A DNA stretch of 64,000 nt from Palleronia sp. THAF1 (GTDB lineage: Bacteria; Pseudomonadota; Alphaproteobacteria; Rhodobacterales; Rhodobacteraceae). Position 1 is the stretch's first letter; every line of letters starts with the position of its first letter. Location: positions 1 to 64,000 of the forward strand of contig NZ_CP045421.1 of the NCBI RefSeq assembly GCF_009363795.1. Reading direction: 5' to 3'. The notes under the pieces were generated by a model. It saw only the letters and a program-made list of their open reading frames with translations. It had not been told where the DNA came from and did no database searches. Below are positions 16,750 to 25,940 of this stretch, piece after piece. Position numbers and translations under genes: made by a program.

Positions 16750-17972
16750 ACGCGTTAGACAAGATCACGACCAAGACGCCCGGCATCCGGGTCAACTACG
16801 GTCAGACCGTCCACGGCGAAGAGGAGATCGCGGCCGTCGTACATGCGCTGCGTACCTCGACCCAGATGGGTAAGCACGTTCGCGAGATGCAGGAAAGGGT
16901 GTCCAAGCTCTTCGACAAGAGCCATGGCATCATGGTCAATTCCGGCTCTTCCGCGAATTACATCGCCATAGAGATCCTGGGTCTGGAGCCGGGGAGCGAG
17001 GTCATCACGCCCGCGCTGACCTTTGCCACGACGGTCGCGCCGATCGTGCGGCAGGGGCTTGTGCCCGTCTTCGTGGATGCCGCGCCCGGCACCTACAACA
17101 TCGACGTGGACCGCGTCGAAGAGATGATCGGGCCGAAGACGAAGGCCATGATGATTCCTTCGCTGATCGGCAACCTGCCCGACTGGAAGCGCCTGCGCCA
17201 GATTGCGGACAAGCACGGCCTGATCGTGGTCGAGGACAGCGCAGACACCCTGGGCGCGACCATCGGGGATGCATCCACGGGCCGGTTCTCGGACATTTCG
17301 ACCACCAGCTTCTACGGCAGCCATGTGATCAACTGCGCGGGCAACGGCGGGATGCTCTGCGTCAAGGACGACAGCCTGGCGCGTGAGGCGTTACTGCTGC
17401 GGTCCTGGGGGCGCACGTCGTCGCTGTTCACCGAGTCCGAGGCGCTTGAGAACCGTTTCGGCGTGCAACTCGACGGAATTGACTACGACGCGAAGTTCCT
17501 GTTCGAACGGCTGGGATACAACCTAGAGCCGTCTGAAATCGGCGCTGCCTTCGGGCTGGTGCAGTTGGACCGGCTGCAGGACAACATCGCGGCACGCGAA
17601 CGGAATTTTGCCGAGCAATACGGCTTTTTCTCGCAATACGAGAATTGGTTCGAGATGCCGAACCAATTGCCCGACAGCCGGACGGGCTGGCTGTCCTTCC
17701 CGCTGACCCTGCGCGACGATGCGCCGTTCAGCCGGACAGAGATGCAGGTCGCGCTGGAAACCGCGAATATCCAGACGCGCCCGGTCTTTACCGGCAACAT
17801 CCTGCGCCAGCCTGCGATGAAGGACGTGGCCAAGCGGGTCTCAGACGACGGCTACCCGGTGTCGGATCAGGTCATGCGTGGCGGCATCCTGCTGGCCTGT
17901 CACCACGGGCTGACGCCTGAACATCTTGACCACATGCACGCGACTTTCAGCGCATTCGCCGCCCGTTTCTGA
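16746..17972 (+). CDS. RfbH/ColD-like sugar 3-dehydratase (DegT family, Lys replaced by His)
   Basis: 408 residues of the DegT/DnrJ/EryC1/StrS fold. The PLP-anchoring lysine is replaced: SFYGSHVINCAGNGG has His at about 193, as in the CDP-4-keto-6-deoxyglucose 3-dehydratases (E1, RfbH) and in GDP-sugar ColD. The cofactor-phosphate region VVEDSADTLGATIGD is intact. The [2Fe-2S] cysteine segment of RfbH/E1, normally a Cys-rich stretch after WGR and before RF, reads WGRTSSLFTESEALENRF with no cysteine, so the cluster is gone. No reductase partner (RfbI/AscD type) is in the operon. It therefore probably removes the 3-hydroxyl by a ColD-like PMP mechanism. Coupled to rfbG by ATGA. Confidence 0.85.
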   Translation: MNALDKITTKTPGIRVNYGQTVHGEEEIAAVVHALRTSTQMGKHVREMQERVSKLFDKSHGIMVNSGSSANYIAIEILGLEPGSEVITPALTFATTVAPIVRQGLVPVFVDAAPGTYNIDVDRVEEMIGPKTKAMMIPSLIGNLPDWKRLRQIADKHGLIVVEDSADTLGATIGDASTGRFSDISTTSFYGSHVINCAGNGGMLCVKDDSLAREALLLRSWGRTSSLFTESEALENRFGVQLDGIDYDAKFLFERLGYNLEPSEIGAAFGLVQLDRLQDNIAARERNFAEQYGFFSQYENWFEMPNQLPDSRTGWLSFPLTLRDDAPFSRTEMQVALETANIQTRPVFTGNILRQPAMKDVAKRVSDDGYPVSDQVMRGGILLACHHGLTPEHLDHMHATFSAFAARF

Positions 17973-18002
17973 AACGGCCGTATAACAAGGGACGACCATA
18001 TC

Positions 18003-19259
18003 ATGTTGCAAAATCATTCCTCTATCGCCTTGTCCGATCCCGGCCTTCTGACGCAATGCCGTTGCTGCCTGTCAGAAGACCTTTTCTGCTTTCTGCCGCT
18101 GGGGCTGCACGCCCCGGCCAATATGTTCATCCGCCCGGAAGAGGCATCAGAGCCGCACCCCGCCTTCCCGCTGGACGCGCAGGTCTGCCTGTCCTGCGGT
18201 TTGGTGCAGGTCGCCGACCAGATCCCCGCCGGATTCTTCGAGCATTACCTTTATGTGCCGTCCGGCGCGTCCACGATGCACACGCATTTCAAGGGATTGG
18301 CCGAAGCGCTGGAAGCCCGCGCCAAGGGTGGGTTGATCGTCGATGTGGGCTGCAATGACGGACTGATGCTGGCGGCGGCGAACGCCCAAGGCTCGAAGAC
18401 GCTGGGGATCGACCCCGCAGCCAATATTGCCGAGCTGTCGCGCGAACGGGGCGTCGAGGTCGTCGTCGACTACTTCACGCCCGAAACGGCCGCCCGTTTG
18501 GCGAAGGAACGCGGCAAGGCCGCCGTGATCTCGACCACCAATACCTTCAACCACATCGGCGACCTGCACGATTTCATGCGCGCCGTGGATGTGCTGCTTG
18601 AGCCCGAGGGGACTTTCGTGATTGAGGTGCCTTGGGGCCTTGAAATCCTGGAAGGCAACCAGTTCGACAACATCTACCACGAGCACGTCTCGGAGCTGAG
18701 CCTGCTGTCCGTGCGCAAGCTGGTGCAGCATTTCGACATGGATATCGTCGATGTCGAACACATGCCGGTGCATGGCGGAACGATGCGGGTCTATGTGCGG
18801 CGCACGGCCTGCGGCGAAGCCCCCAGCGCGCGAGTCGTCTTCATGCTGGAACGCGAGGACGCCGCCGGCATGACCGATCGCGCCACGTGGATCGCATTCG
18901 CCGATCGGGTGCATGACATCCGTGAACGGTTGTTGGCGGCGCTCGATCTGATCAAGTCCGAAGGGTTGAAGGTGGCCGGATACGGTGCGCCGGCCAAGGG
19001 CAACACGCTTCTGACCTACTTCGGAATCGGGCCGGATCGCGTGGACTTCCTGGTGGACCGCAACCCGCTGAAGCAGAACATGCTGGCCCCGAACACGGGC
19101 ATTCCGGTCAAGAGCCCCGAGGCCATCAAGACCGAGAAGCCCGACGTCCTGCTGGTGCTGGCCTGGAACTTCCTGGACGAGATTCTGGAACAACAGGCCG
19201 ATTTTGCGGCCGCCGGTGGACGGTTCCTTGTGCCTCTGCCTGACGTCCGGATGATCTAG
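18003..19259 (+). CDS. SAM-dependent nucleotide-sugar C-methyltransferase
   Basis: 418 residues with the three-part layout of the TylC3/TcaB9/NovU family: an N-terminal zinc module (C19-x2-C22 and C62-x2-C65), a Rossmann SAM domain (IVDVGCNDGLML at 112-123), and a C-terminal domain that closes the active site. The catalytic block NIYHEHVSELSLLS is conserved. These enzymes add a methyl group to a carbon next to the 4-keto group of an NDP-sugar. With RfbF, RfbG and the RfbH-like dehydratase the likely substrate is a CDP-4-keto-3,6-dideoxyhexose, giving a branched sugar. The position methylated cannot be told. Confidence 0.88.
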   Translation: MLQNHSSIALSDPGLLTQCRCCLSEDLFCFLPLGLHAPANMFIRPEEASEPHPAFPLDAQVCLSCGLVQVADQIPAGFFEHYLYVPSGASTMHTHFKGLAEALEARAKGGLIVDVGCNDGLMLAAANAQGSKTLGIDPAANIAELSRERGVEVVVDYFTPETAARLAKERGKAAVISTTNTFNHIGDLHDFMRAVDVLLEPEGTFVIEVPWGLEILEGNQFDNIYHEHVSELSLLSVRKLVQHFDMDIVDVEHMPVHGGTMRVYVRRTACGEAPSARVVFMLEREDAAGMTDRATWIAFADRVHDIRERLLAALDLIKSEGLKVAGYGAPAKGNTLLTYFGIGPDRVDFLVDRNPLKQNMLAPNTGIPVKSPEAIKTEKPDVLLVLAWNFLDEILEQQADFAAAGGRFLVPLPDVRMI

Positions 19260-19263
19260 TCCG

Positions 19264-20199
19264 GTGACAAGCGCCATCGTCATAGGGGGTGAGGGCTTCA
19301 TCGGGCGTCACCTGGTGAAGACCCTTCGGGCGCAGGGAACGCGCGTGATCGTTGTGGGCCGCCCCAAGCGCGATGCGGTGGCGGCAGAGGACCTGCACCG
19401 GATCGACCTGACGGATCCTACGGCCGTGGCAGGGCTGTTCGACTCGTTTCCCGGCGCGCAGGTCTACTACCTGGCGGCGACGACCCGCCCGCCCGCATCC
19501 GCTAGCGGTGCTGGTGTCGCTGACTTGGCCATGTCCGATATCGTTCCGCTTCTGACGACGGTAGAGGTGGCGGCGCAAGCCGCCACGCCGCCGCGCTGTT
19601 TCGTGCGTGCGGGCAGCCTTGCGGAATACGGGTTCTCTCGGGTCGCCTGCGCGGAAAGCCACATTTGCCGACCGGCGACAGTTTACGGCGCCACGATCCT
19701 TGCCGGAACCGGCTACCTTGGCGCGATGTCCGAGCGCGTGCCGTTCCCGATCACCACCGCGCGGCTTGGCCTGACCTACGGAACGGGGCAGTCCCAGTCC
19801 TTTCTGGCGGCGCGGCTTCTGGCCGAGCTGTCCGCCGGGCGCCCCGTGCGCATCGCGCGGCCGATGGATCGTCGGCCGATGATCCATGTGGACGATGTGG
19901 TTGCGGGGTTGATGGCAATCGCGCAATGCGCTTCGCCGCCGCCGATCGTGAACCTTGCGCCTGATCGGGCGACAAGCATGGGCAACCTGGCGCGGCGCGT
20001 GATCGAAGCGTTGGACGCGTCCTGCGATCTGGTGTGCCTGGACCCGATGCCCGGCCCGTCACAGTCGTTGTTCGCGGATGCGAAACTGGCCCGCCGCCGC
20101 CTTGGCTGGACGGCTCAACTGGACTTGCGACAGGGCCTGGCCCGGTCGCTGCCCGTGCGCTCTGAATTGGCGGAACGCGCGATCCCTGCAGGAGAATGA
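19264..20199 (+). CDS. NAD(P)-dependent sugar epimerase/reductase (extended SDR)
   Basis: 311 residues from a GTG four bases after the methyltransferase stop. GGEGFIGRHLVKTL is the nucleotide-binding motif. The active site is not textbook: the region after RAGSLAEYGF lacks a clear YxxxK (the nearest candidate is ATVYGATILAGTGYL), so catalytic residues are uncertain. By position it should be the 4-keto reductase that finishes the branched dideoxysugar, with SRVACAESHICRPATVYG resembling other deoxysugar reductases. Its stop overlaps the following gtrB-like start as ATGA. Confidence 0.75.
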   Translation: MTSAIVIGGEGFIGRHLVKTLRAQGTRVIVVGRPKRDAVAAEDLHRIDLTDPTAVAGLFDSFPGAQVYYLAATTRPPASASGAGVADLAMSDIVPLLTTVEVAAQAATPPRCFVRAGSLAEYGFSRVACAESHICRPATVYGATILAGTGYLGAMSERVPFPITTARLGLTYGTGQSQSFLAARLLAELSAGRPVRIARPMDRRPMIHVDDVVAGLMAIAQCASPPPIVNLAPDRATSMGNLARRVIEALDASCDLVCLDPMPGPSQSLFADAKLARRRLGWTAQLDLRQGLARSLPVRSELAERAIPAGE

Positions 20200-21206
20200 A
20201 GATGCACATGCTTCGTCACGACAGCGGCAAGCCCCTCGTCTCGGTGATCGTGCCGGTCTTCAACGAGGAAGAGAACGTGATGCGGACCTACGGACGCATC
20301 GCCCGCGTGTTCGACCAGCTGCCCGATCACGACATGGAGCTGATCTTCGCCGACAACCATTCGACCGACGAGACCGAGGCGCTGCTGGCGTCGTTGGCCG
20401 AAAAGGACAGCCGGGTGCGTCTTTTGCGCTGGTCGCGAAACGTGGGCTACCAGCGGTCCCTGCTGATGGCCTACCAGAAGGCACGGGGCGATTGCGCGGT
20501 GCAAATCGACGCCGACCTGCAAGACCCGCCAGAGATGATCCCTCAGATGCTGGCAGCTTGGTCCGAGGGCCATGCGGTGATCTACGGCATCCGGAAAAGC
20601 CTGCCGGACGGCCCTGTCGTCGCGGCCCTGCGGCGGATCTTTTACGCGATGATCGACCGGCTGAGCGAGGATGACTTGCCGCGCGACGTGGGCGAGTTTC
20701 GTCTGGTCGACGGGCGTATCCTGACCGAACTGCGGCGGGTGGATGACAGTACGCCCTATCTGCGCGGCCTTATCAGCACGATGGGATTCAGTCAGATCGG
20801 GCTGAGCTATGACCGGGCCGCGCGCGTGGCGGGGCACAGCAAGTTTCCCCTGAAGGCGATGGTGACGCTGGCGGTGGACGGCATCGTCAACCATTCGCTG
20901 GTGCCGCTTCGGATCGCGTCGATGACCAGCCTGCTGGTCGGCACGCTGACATTTCTGGTGGCGATCGGCTACCTGGTCAGCAAGTTGATCTTCGGACAGC
21001 AATGGCCGCCGGGATTTGCGACGACCACGATGCTGCTTTTGCTGTCGATCACCATGAACGCGATGTTTCTGGGGATTGTCGGCGAGTATATCGGCCGCAT
21101 CTTCCAGCAGACCAAGCGGATGAACCGCCCCATCGTCGAGCGTGAGCTGAACGGCGATCGCGTGGTGCGCCAGCGTGACGGGCTGACGCAGGTTCCCGCC
21201 GAATAG
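20196..21206 (+). CDS. GtrB-type polyprenyl-phosphate glycosyltransferase (GT2 plus two TM helices)
   Basis: 336 residues. An N-terminal GT2 domain (VSVIVPVFNEEENVMRTY, ELIFADNHSTDETE, VQIDADLQDPPEMI with the DAD metal site) is followed by two hydrophobic helices near residues 245-300 (MTSLLVGTLTFLVAIGYLV and TTMLLLLSITMNAMFLGIV). This is the DPM1/GtrB/ArnC layout that loads a nucleotide sugar onto undecaprenyl phosphate. It ends the operon that starts with gtrA, giving a full A-B-C set around a CDP-sugar pathway. Confidence 0.88.
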   Translation: MKMHMLRHDSGKPLVSVIVPVFNEEENVMRTYGRIARVFDQLPDHDMELIFADNHSTDETEALLASLAEKDSRVRLLRWSRNVGYQRSLLMAYQKARGDCAVQIDADLQDPPEMIPQMLAAWSEGHAVIYGIRKSLPDGPVVAALRRIFYAMIDRLSEDDLPRDVGEFRLVDGRILTELRRVDDSTPYLRGLISTMGFSQIGLSYDRAARVAGHSKFPLKAMVTLAVDGIVNHSLVPLRIASMTSLLVGTLTFLVAIGYLVSKLIFGQQWPPGFATTTMLLLLSITMNAMFLGIVGEYIGRIFQQTKRMNRPIVERELNGDRVVRQRDGLTQVPAE

Positions 21207-21224
21207 AGTGAGTGTTGCCAGGGA

Positions 21225-22403
21225 TCAGGTCGGCGCGGGCTGACCTGACGCTGCCCCGCTGCGTTCGCGCAGCATGTCCTCGATCACCTGCATCCATTGC
21301 CCCATGATGATGGCCTCGTCGAAGTCCTGCGCCCGGCTTTTTGCGGCATTGGCCAGGCGGTGCCGCAGGGCCGGGGATGACTGCAAGCGGATCAGCCCTT
21401 CGGCCATGGCCGCCGGGTCGCCGACCGGAACGAGCATCCCGTCGGTGCCGTCTGTTATGATCTCTCCTGGCCCCCAGTCGCATCGGGTGGACAGCACGGC
21501 AAAGCCTGACGCCATTGCCTCTATCAGCACGTTGGGAAAGCCCTCGAAGCGGGATGACAGCACGAAGATTCCCGGCGAAGCGGTCCAGCCAAGGGGGACG
21601 TCAGAGCGGCCGGCGAAGCGGACCTGACAGCCAAGGTCCAGCGACTGCACAAGCGCTTTCAGTTTGGCCTCTTGCTTGCCGACGCCATAGATGGTCAGCG
21701 GAAGGCGGTGCCCGCGGTCGCGCGCGATACGCAGGGCATGAAGAAGGACGTCGTAACCTTTCTGATCGTTCAGACGACCGACGGCAATCAAGTCGCTGGA
21801 CGGAGCTTTGGTCGTCGTCAGTACGGCGGTTGCCACGGGATTCGCGACGACGCGCGCGTTTCGCACGGCCCAACCGGGCAAGGCGTCGCGTGCGGCCTTG
21901 GTCTGCATCACCACGGCGTCGGCCCGCGACAGCGTCAGTGGCATCGCCGCGCGCCACAGTGGGTTCATGCGCTGTTGTCTGAAGTTGTTACGCTCGGACG
22001 CGATCCAGCGCGTGTCCGTTCCCGCTGTCGCCAGCGCAGTCTGAACATTGATCTTTGTCAGGCAGGACAGGGCAAGGTCCTGTCCGCGAAGCGTGCGGCG
22101 CAGCCAGGCAATGCGGCGAAGGGTTCGATTGGCGGCGCTCTCGCCAAGTTCCGAGGCCATGGTTCGAAGGGCAACGCCTGCGGGCAACGGATGGTAGGCT
22201 GTATCGGACGTTCCGTGGATCGCCAGCATCGTTACGACATAGCCATCCCGGTCGAGGCGCGTGGCAAGTTGGGCCATTACTTTTTCCGTGCCACCTGCAC
22301 CCAGCCCGGCTTGGACCAGTGCGATCCGGGGACGGCGCAAAACCGTGTCCTTGTTCTGAGGCGGAGCACTGGGGGCGATTGTCGCGTCTGCTTGCCAAGC
22401 CAT
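21225..22403 (-). CDS. glycosyltransferase, GT4 family
   Basis: 392 residues from the ATG at 22403, which follows AAGGGG by 6 bases; the frame is open further upstream but that part is low-complexity. N-terminal LVQAGLGAGGTEKVMAQLA and C-terminal LSSRFEGFPNVLIEAMASG (the EX7E region) define a GT-B retaining enzyme. It is a close paralogue of the gene at 32541-33656 (shared CLTKINVQT, ERNNFRQQ, MNPLWR). It converges on the gtrB-like gene with only 18 bp between stops. Acceptor and donor unknown; a polysaccharide-repeat transferase by context. Confidence 0.88.
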   Translation of the reverse strand: MAWQADATIAPSAPPQNKDTVLRRPRIALVQAGLGAGGTEKVMAQLATRLDRDGYVVTMLAIHGTSDTAYHPLPAGVALRTMASELGESAANRTLRRIAWLRRTLRGQDLALSCLTKINVQTALATAGTDTRWIASERNNFRQQRMNPLWRAAMPLTLSRADAVVMQTKAARDALPGWAVRNARVVANPVATAVLTTTKAPSSDLIAVGRLNDQKGYDVLLHALRIARDRGHRLPLTIYGVGKQEAKLKALVQSLDLGCQVRFAGRSDVPLGWTASPGIFVLSSRFEGFPNVLIEAMASGFAVLSTRCDWGPGEIITDGTDGMLVPVGDPAAMAEGLIRLQSSPALRHRLANAAKSRAQDFDEAIIMGQWMQVIEDMLRERSGAASGQPAPT

Positions 22404-22474
22404 GCGATTCCCCTTAGAATTACTTGCTTTCAGTCTAAGCAACCGGACCGGCAGATTTGGCATGCCTGGCCGCA

Positions 22475-23866
22475 TCAGTCTGGCCCCGACCTGTCCCCGG
22501 CAAGCTCCGAGAGATAGGACTCGATCAAGGGTTGGCCGGTGGATGTGTCCGTGGCCCAGACATCGTCGGCCCGATTGGGCGAAAGCGCGGGGCGGGTCGC
22601 TTCCCAGTCGTCGGGCAGGCCGTCGCCGTCGGTGTCTTGCGCGGCGGGGGCTGCGGCCAGTGAAGGCCAACCGCCGACATCGTCGGTTCTGTCGATCACA
22701 CGACCACCACAGGTGCGCAGGTCGTCGATGACGCGCAGGTCCAGCGCGTCGCGGTGCAGGGTGTCTCCGCTGTCGGCCAGCACGCTATCGAACAGCGTTT
22801 CAGCAGGTATGACCGGAAGGGCAGGGGAGGGGGCGATCCTTGCGCCTGACTTTTCGCGTGCGGTGGGGCCCAGAACGGGTCCGCGCGCGTCGTGGCGGCA
22901 GCCGGGTTGATGGGCAAGGTTGTCCATCGCGGCCAGCGCCAGCGGAATGGCCCCCCCCAGCATGAAAACCTCGACCGATGGGGGCAGATCGGAAATCGTG
23001 CTGGGCCCCGGCATGGTCACGTTGCCTACGTGCAGGATGCGGGTGTCACCGACAAGATTGTAGTACTCCCCGAACTGGCTGATCGGATTGTAGAAAATGT
23101 TGTTCACCACCTCGACCGGGCCGGTGGCCGATGCTTTCACATCCGGGTTGCGGTCGCGGTGATGCGCGAAGACGTTCCGCCACAGGGTGATCCGTCCGCA
23201 GCCACTGGCGGACTTGTCATAGGAACAGATCAACGCGCCCTTGGAATGACGCCCCTTGGGATGGCTGGACCGGTCCAGGGAGTAGCTGAGCAGGCTGCGG
23301 GCCAGCGTGATATCGGACGTCTCGCCCTTGCTGGCATGGACGTTGAATGTCTCGTCCGTGGCGAAGGACAGCGACAGGTGGTCCAGGTAGATGCGCTGCG
23401 CGTTTTCAACGGTGACGGAATCGACGGCTGGGCTTGGGGTGTCGGTCGGTCCGGGGCGGACCTTGATGAACCGCACCAGAACGTCGTGAGCATTCTTGAT
23501 GACAAGGGGCGTGGCCCCGACCCCGTCAAGCCGGATCTGGATGCCGTCCCCGGGTGCCGTCTGCCCGGCGATGTACACATCAGAGCGGACCATGATGGGG
23601 CGACCCACGATGATTGTGCCGGCAACCTGAATCAGGCAGACGCGCGGCCCGTCCCGTTCGGCGCAGGCGCGCAGCGAGCCGGGGCCTTCATCAGCCAGGG
23701 TCGTGACCTTCACGATCTGCCCGCCGCGCCAGCCATCGGCGTCGCGCCCGTAGCCGACAGCACCGGGAAACGCGAGCGCGGCTGCGGCAGCGGGCGCCAA
23801 TAGACCCGCCAGCAGCGTGGCCCATCGCAGGGCAGAGGCGCGCGCGCTACGCATAGCCCTTCTCAT
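22475..23866 (-). CDS. secreted pectate-lyase-like beta-helix protein
   Basis: About 463 residues. A signal peptide is visible (MRRAMRSARASALRW, then a hydrophobic core TLLAGLLAPAAAAALA ending before FPGAVGYG). The body reads as a right-handed parallel beta-helix of the pectate-lyase type: VTTLADEGPGSLRACAERDG, QTAPGDGIQIR, VVNNIFYNP. A DTDGDGLPDDWE calcium-binding-like segment is near the C-terminus. It overlaps the end of the Wzc-like kinase gene, so it belongs to that operon. Such lyases in EPS loci usually trim the polymer. The start could also be the ATG at 23854. Confidence 0.82.
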   Translation of the reverse strand: MRRAMRSARASALRWATLLAGLLAPAAAAALAFPGAVGYGRDADGWRGGQIVKVTTLADEGPGSLRACAERDGPRVCLIQVAGTIIVGRPIMVRSDVYIAGQTAPGDGIQIRLDGVGATPLVIKNAHDVLVRFIKVRPGPTDTPSPAVDSVTVENAQRIYLDHLSLSFATDETFNVHASKGETSDITLARSLLSYSLDRSSHPKGRHSKGALICSYDKSASGCGRITLWRNVFAHHRDRNPDVKASATGPVEVVNNIFYNPISQFGEYYNLVGDTRILHVGNVTMPGPSTISDLPPSVEVFMLGGAIPLALAAMDNLAHQPGCRHDARGPVLGPTAREKSGARIAPSPALPVIPAETLFDSVLADSGDTLHRDALDLRVIDDLRTCGGRVIDRTDDVGGWPSLAAAPAAQDTDGDGLPDDWEATRPALSPNRADDVWATDTSTGQPLIESYLSELAGDRSGPD

Positions 23867-25823
23867 CGTAGGACGTGGTGTAGGCGTAATAACCGTAGGA
23901 TTTCGCATATCGGGGATCGACGCCGTTGATGACGATCCCGGCAATCTCCAGATCGCTTTTCCGCATCCTTTGGGCGGTCGCGGAAAAGGCCTGTTGGCTG
24001 CACATGCGCCAACCGCAGACGAGGATCGCCTTGTCCGCGATGCCGCCAAGACGCCCCGCCTCTTCGGCGGCAAGAAACGGAGGCGTGTCGATGATGATCA
24101 GGTCATAGTCGATACGCAATTCGGCGAATATCTCGGCGGCGCTGTTACTGCGCACCGCGCGGCGCGACACGCGCGACCCCGGCTTGAAATTCATCACATC
24201 CACCCCCGCATGTTTGGTGGGTCTGATGACATCCGACGCGGTTACCTCTCCGTTCAGCAGGGCGGTCATCCTGTGGCGGTTGCGCACCGCGTTGAGAAGC
24301 GTGGAGGCGCCCATATGATGGGTGTCGAAGTCGATCAGCAGAACCCTCAGATCGTCGCGGGATGCGGAGACGGCCATCGCCGAAGAGATCGACGACTTGC
24401 CTTCGCCGGAGATCGAAGATCCGATGAGAACCACGGGCGCCTTTCCAATCTGCGCATCCCGCATGGCAAGTGTCACAAGCGAACTGACGCCGTTGGCATA
24501 ACTGGCGTCGGCGTGGGTCGCTATGACGCCCGCGGGACCGCCCTTTTTCCGAAGCATCCTGCGGTTGAGTTTGGGCAGCGAGGTGGCGACCTCTGCCCCC
24601 GTGGCTTTTTCCGCATCTGCGGAACTGGTGACGCGATGGTCGATATTCTCGCGCAGGATCACAAGGACGATACCGATGAAGCCGAAGGCCAGGACTGCGA
24701 TCGCCATCGTCGCACCGACGGATGGGCTGATGGGCCGAAGGGGAATTTCGGCGCGGGCGATCTGATCGACGTCGAAGTTGGGCGTCTGTCGCTGCGCTTC
24801 CAGCTCGTCCAGGCGCTGGCGGACGCTGTCGAAACGGCTCGTCTCTGTCTTCAGGGCAAGTTCACGCTCGGCGAGGGCGATCTCGGCGGCGACCCGCGCG
24901 TCCAGAAGGGTGTCAATCTCTGCCAGCCGGGTGTTGATCTCGCGCGTGCGTTCCGTGCCCGGATCGGCGACGGCGGCCATGTTCTCAAGCCGGATATTTT
25001 CGGCGATCAGAAGCTGTGTGGCGGTGGTGTCGTGCAGACCGTGGTCGCGGATCAACGCGGCCGCTTCGCTTTGCGTTTGCTTCAATCCGTCTGCGATCTC
25101 GTTGCTACGCTGGGTCAGGAAGGTGATGAGACGGTCCAGATCGCGCTGCTGGTTCGTCGCCCGCATGTCGATATAAAGATTGGCCGCTTCGTTGGCGAAG
25201 TAGGCTGCAAGCTCGGGGTTCGGATGCCGGATCTGAATGCGCACGACGTTGTGTCGGTCGCTGGCCGATACGTCGTACTGCGACAACAGCTTGTTGACGA
25301 CCGCATCGTGCTGCGCTTCTTCGGTCATCATCCGTGCGTCACTGCCGACCGGAAGCGGGAAACGGAAATCTCGGCCCGGAAAAACTCGTTCGGTGAGCAA
25401 ATCGAGGCGCGGTTGGAGCCAGGCCACCATGTCCACCCCATCATCAGGGGCAAGGGCAGGGTTGTATCGTGGGTCATCGAACAGATCGAGCCGTTCGGCC
25501 AGGCGGCGAACGAAATCACGCGACGACATCACTTCCACTTCGGTGAATACCTGCGTCGGATTGAGCGTGGTTTGATTTTGTGTGTTTTGGGTCGTGTCGC
25601 TGGGAAGCTCGGACCCGCGCAAGACGACTGCCGCGCTGGAAACATAGATCGGGGCCTGTCGACTAAGCCAGAACGCGGTCAGGGCCGATCCGAGCAACGT
25701 CACCAACAGGATCAGACCGGCATTCCGTCGAAGAAGCCCCAGGATGTCAGCCCCGGCGAAATCCGAAAGGTTTGATTGGAGTGTCTGCCCTGCTGTCCTA
25801 TCGGTCATCGTCGTTCCGTCCAT
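23847..25823 (-). CDS. Wzc/ExoP-like polysaccharide co-polymerase and tyrosine autokinase
   Basis: 658 residues. An N-terminal Wzz domain with TM1 about 36-54, a long periplasmic coiled-coil part, TM2 in SPSVGATMAIAVLAFGFIGI, then a cytoplasmic BY-kinase with Walker A GSSISGEGKSSISSAM, Walker A' VLLIDFDTHHMG and Walker B LIIIDTPPFLAAEEAG. The C-terminal tail SYGYYAYTTSYDEKGYA has six tyrosines in 17 residues, the autophosphorylation cluster. It controls chain length and export in Wzx/Wzy systems, with the OPX protein at 38838. Start uncertain: an in-frame ATG at 25808 is as good. Confidence 0.94.
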   Translation of the reverse strand: MDGTTMTDRTAGQTLQSNLSDFAGADILGLLRRNAGLILLVTLLGSALTAFWLSRQAPIYVSSAAVVLRGSELPSDTTQNTQNQTTLNPTQVFTEVEVMSSRDFVRRLAERLDLFDDPRYNPALAPDDGVDMVAWLQPRLDLLTERVFPGRDFRFPLPVGSDARMMTEEAQHDAVVNKLLSQYDVSASDRHNVVRIQIRHPNPELAAYFANEAANLYIDMRATNQQRDLDRLITFLTQRSNEIADGLKQTQSEAAALIRDHGLHDTTATQLLIAENIRLENMAAVADPGTERTREINTRLAEIDTLLDARVAAEIALAERELALKTETSRFDSVRQRLDELEAQRQTPNFDVDQIARAEIPLRPISPSVGATMAIAVLAFGFIGIVLVILRENIDHRVTSSADAEKATGAEVATSLPKLNRRMLRKKGGPAGVIATHADASYANGVSSLVTLAMRDAQIGKAPVVLIGSSISGEGKSSISSAMAVSASRDDLRVLLIDFDTHHMGASTLLNAVRNRHRMTALLNGEVTASDVIRPTKHAGVDVMNFKPGSRVSRRAVRSNSAAEIFAELRIDYDLIIIDTPPFLAAEEAGRLGGIADKAILVCGWRMCSQQAFSATAQRMRKSDLEIAGIVINGVDPRYAKSYGYYAYTTSYDEKGYA

Positions 25824-25940
25824 GTTACGTGTCAGGTGCGGAACGGTCCCGATCGGAGAGCTCCGCCTTTTCAGTCACCTGCGTTGACGTCCAGTCTTGC
25901 AGGGCAAACAGTTTCGATCATCTGGGCAAAGACAGAGAGT

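Noticed and set aside
23817-25775. 650-codon plus-strand open frame opposite the Wzc-like gene
   Set aside because: Antisense shadow; the minus strand has the full Wzz and kinase motifs.
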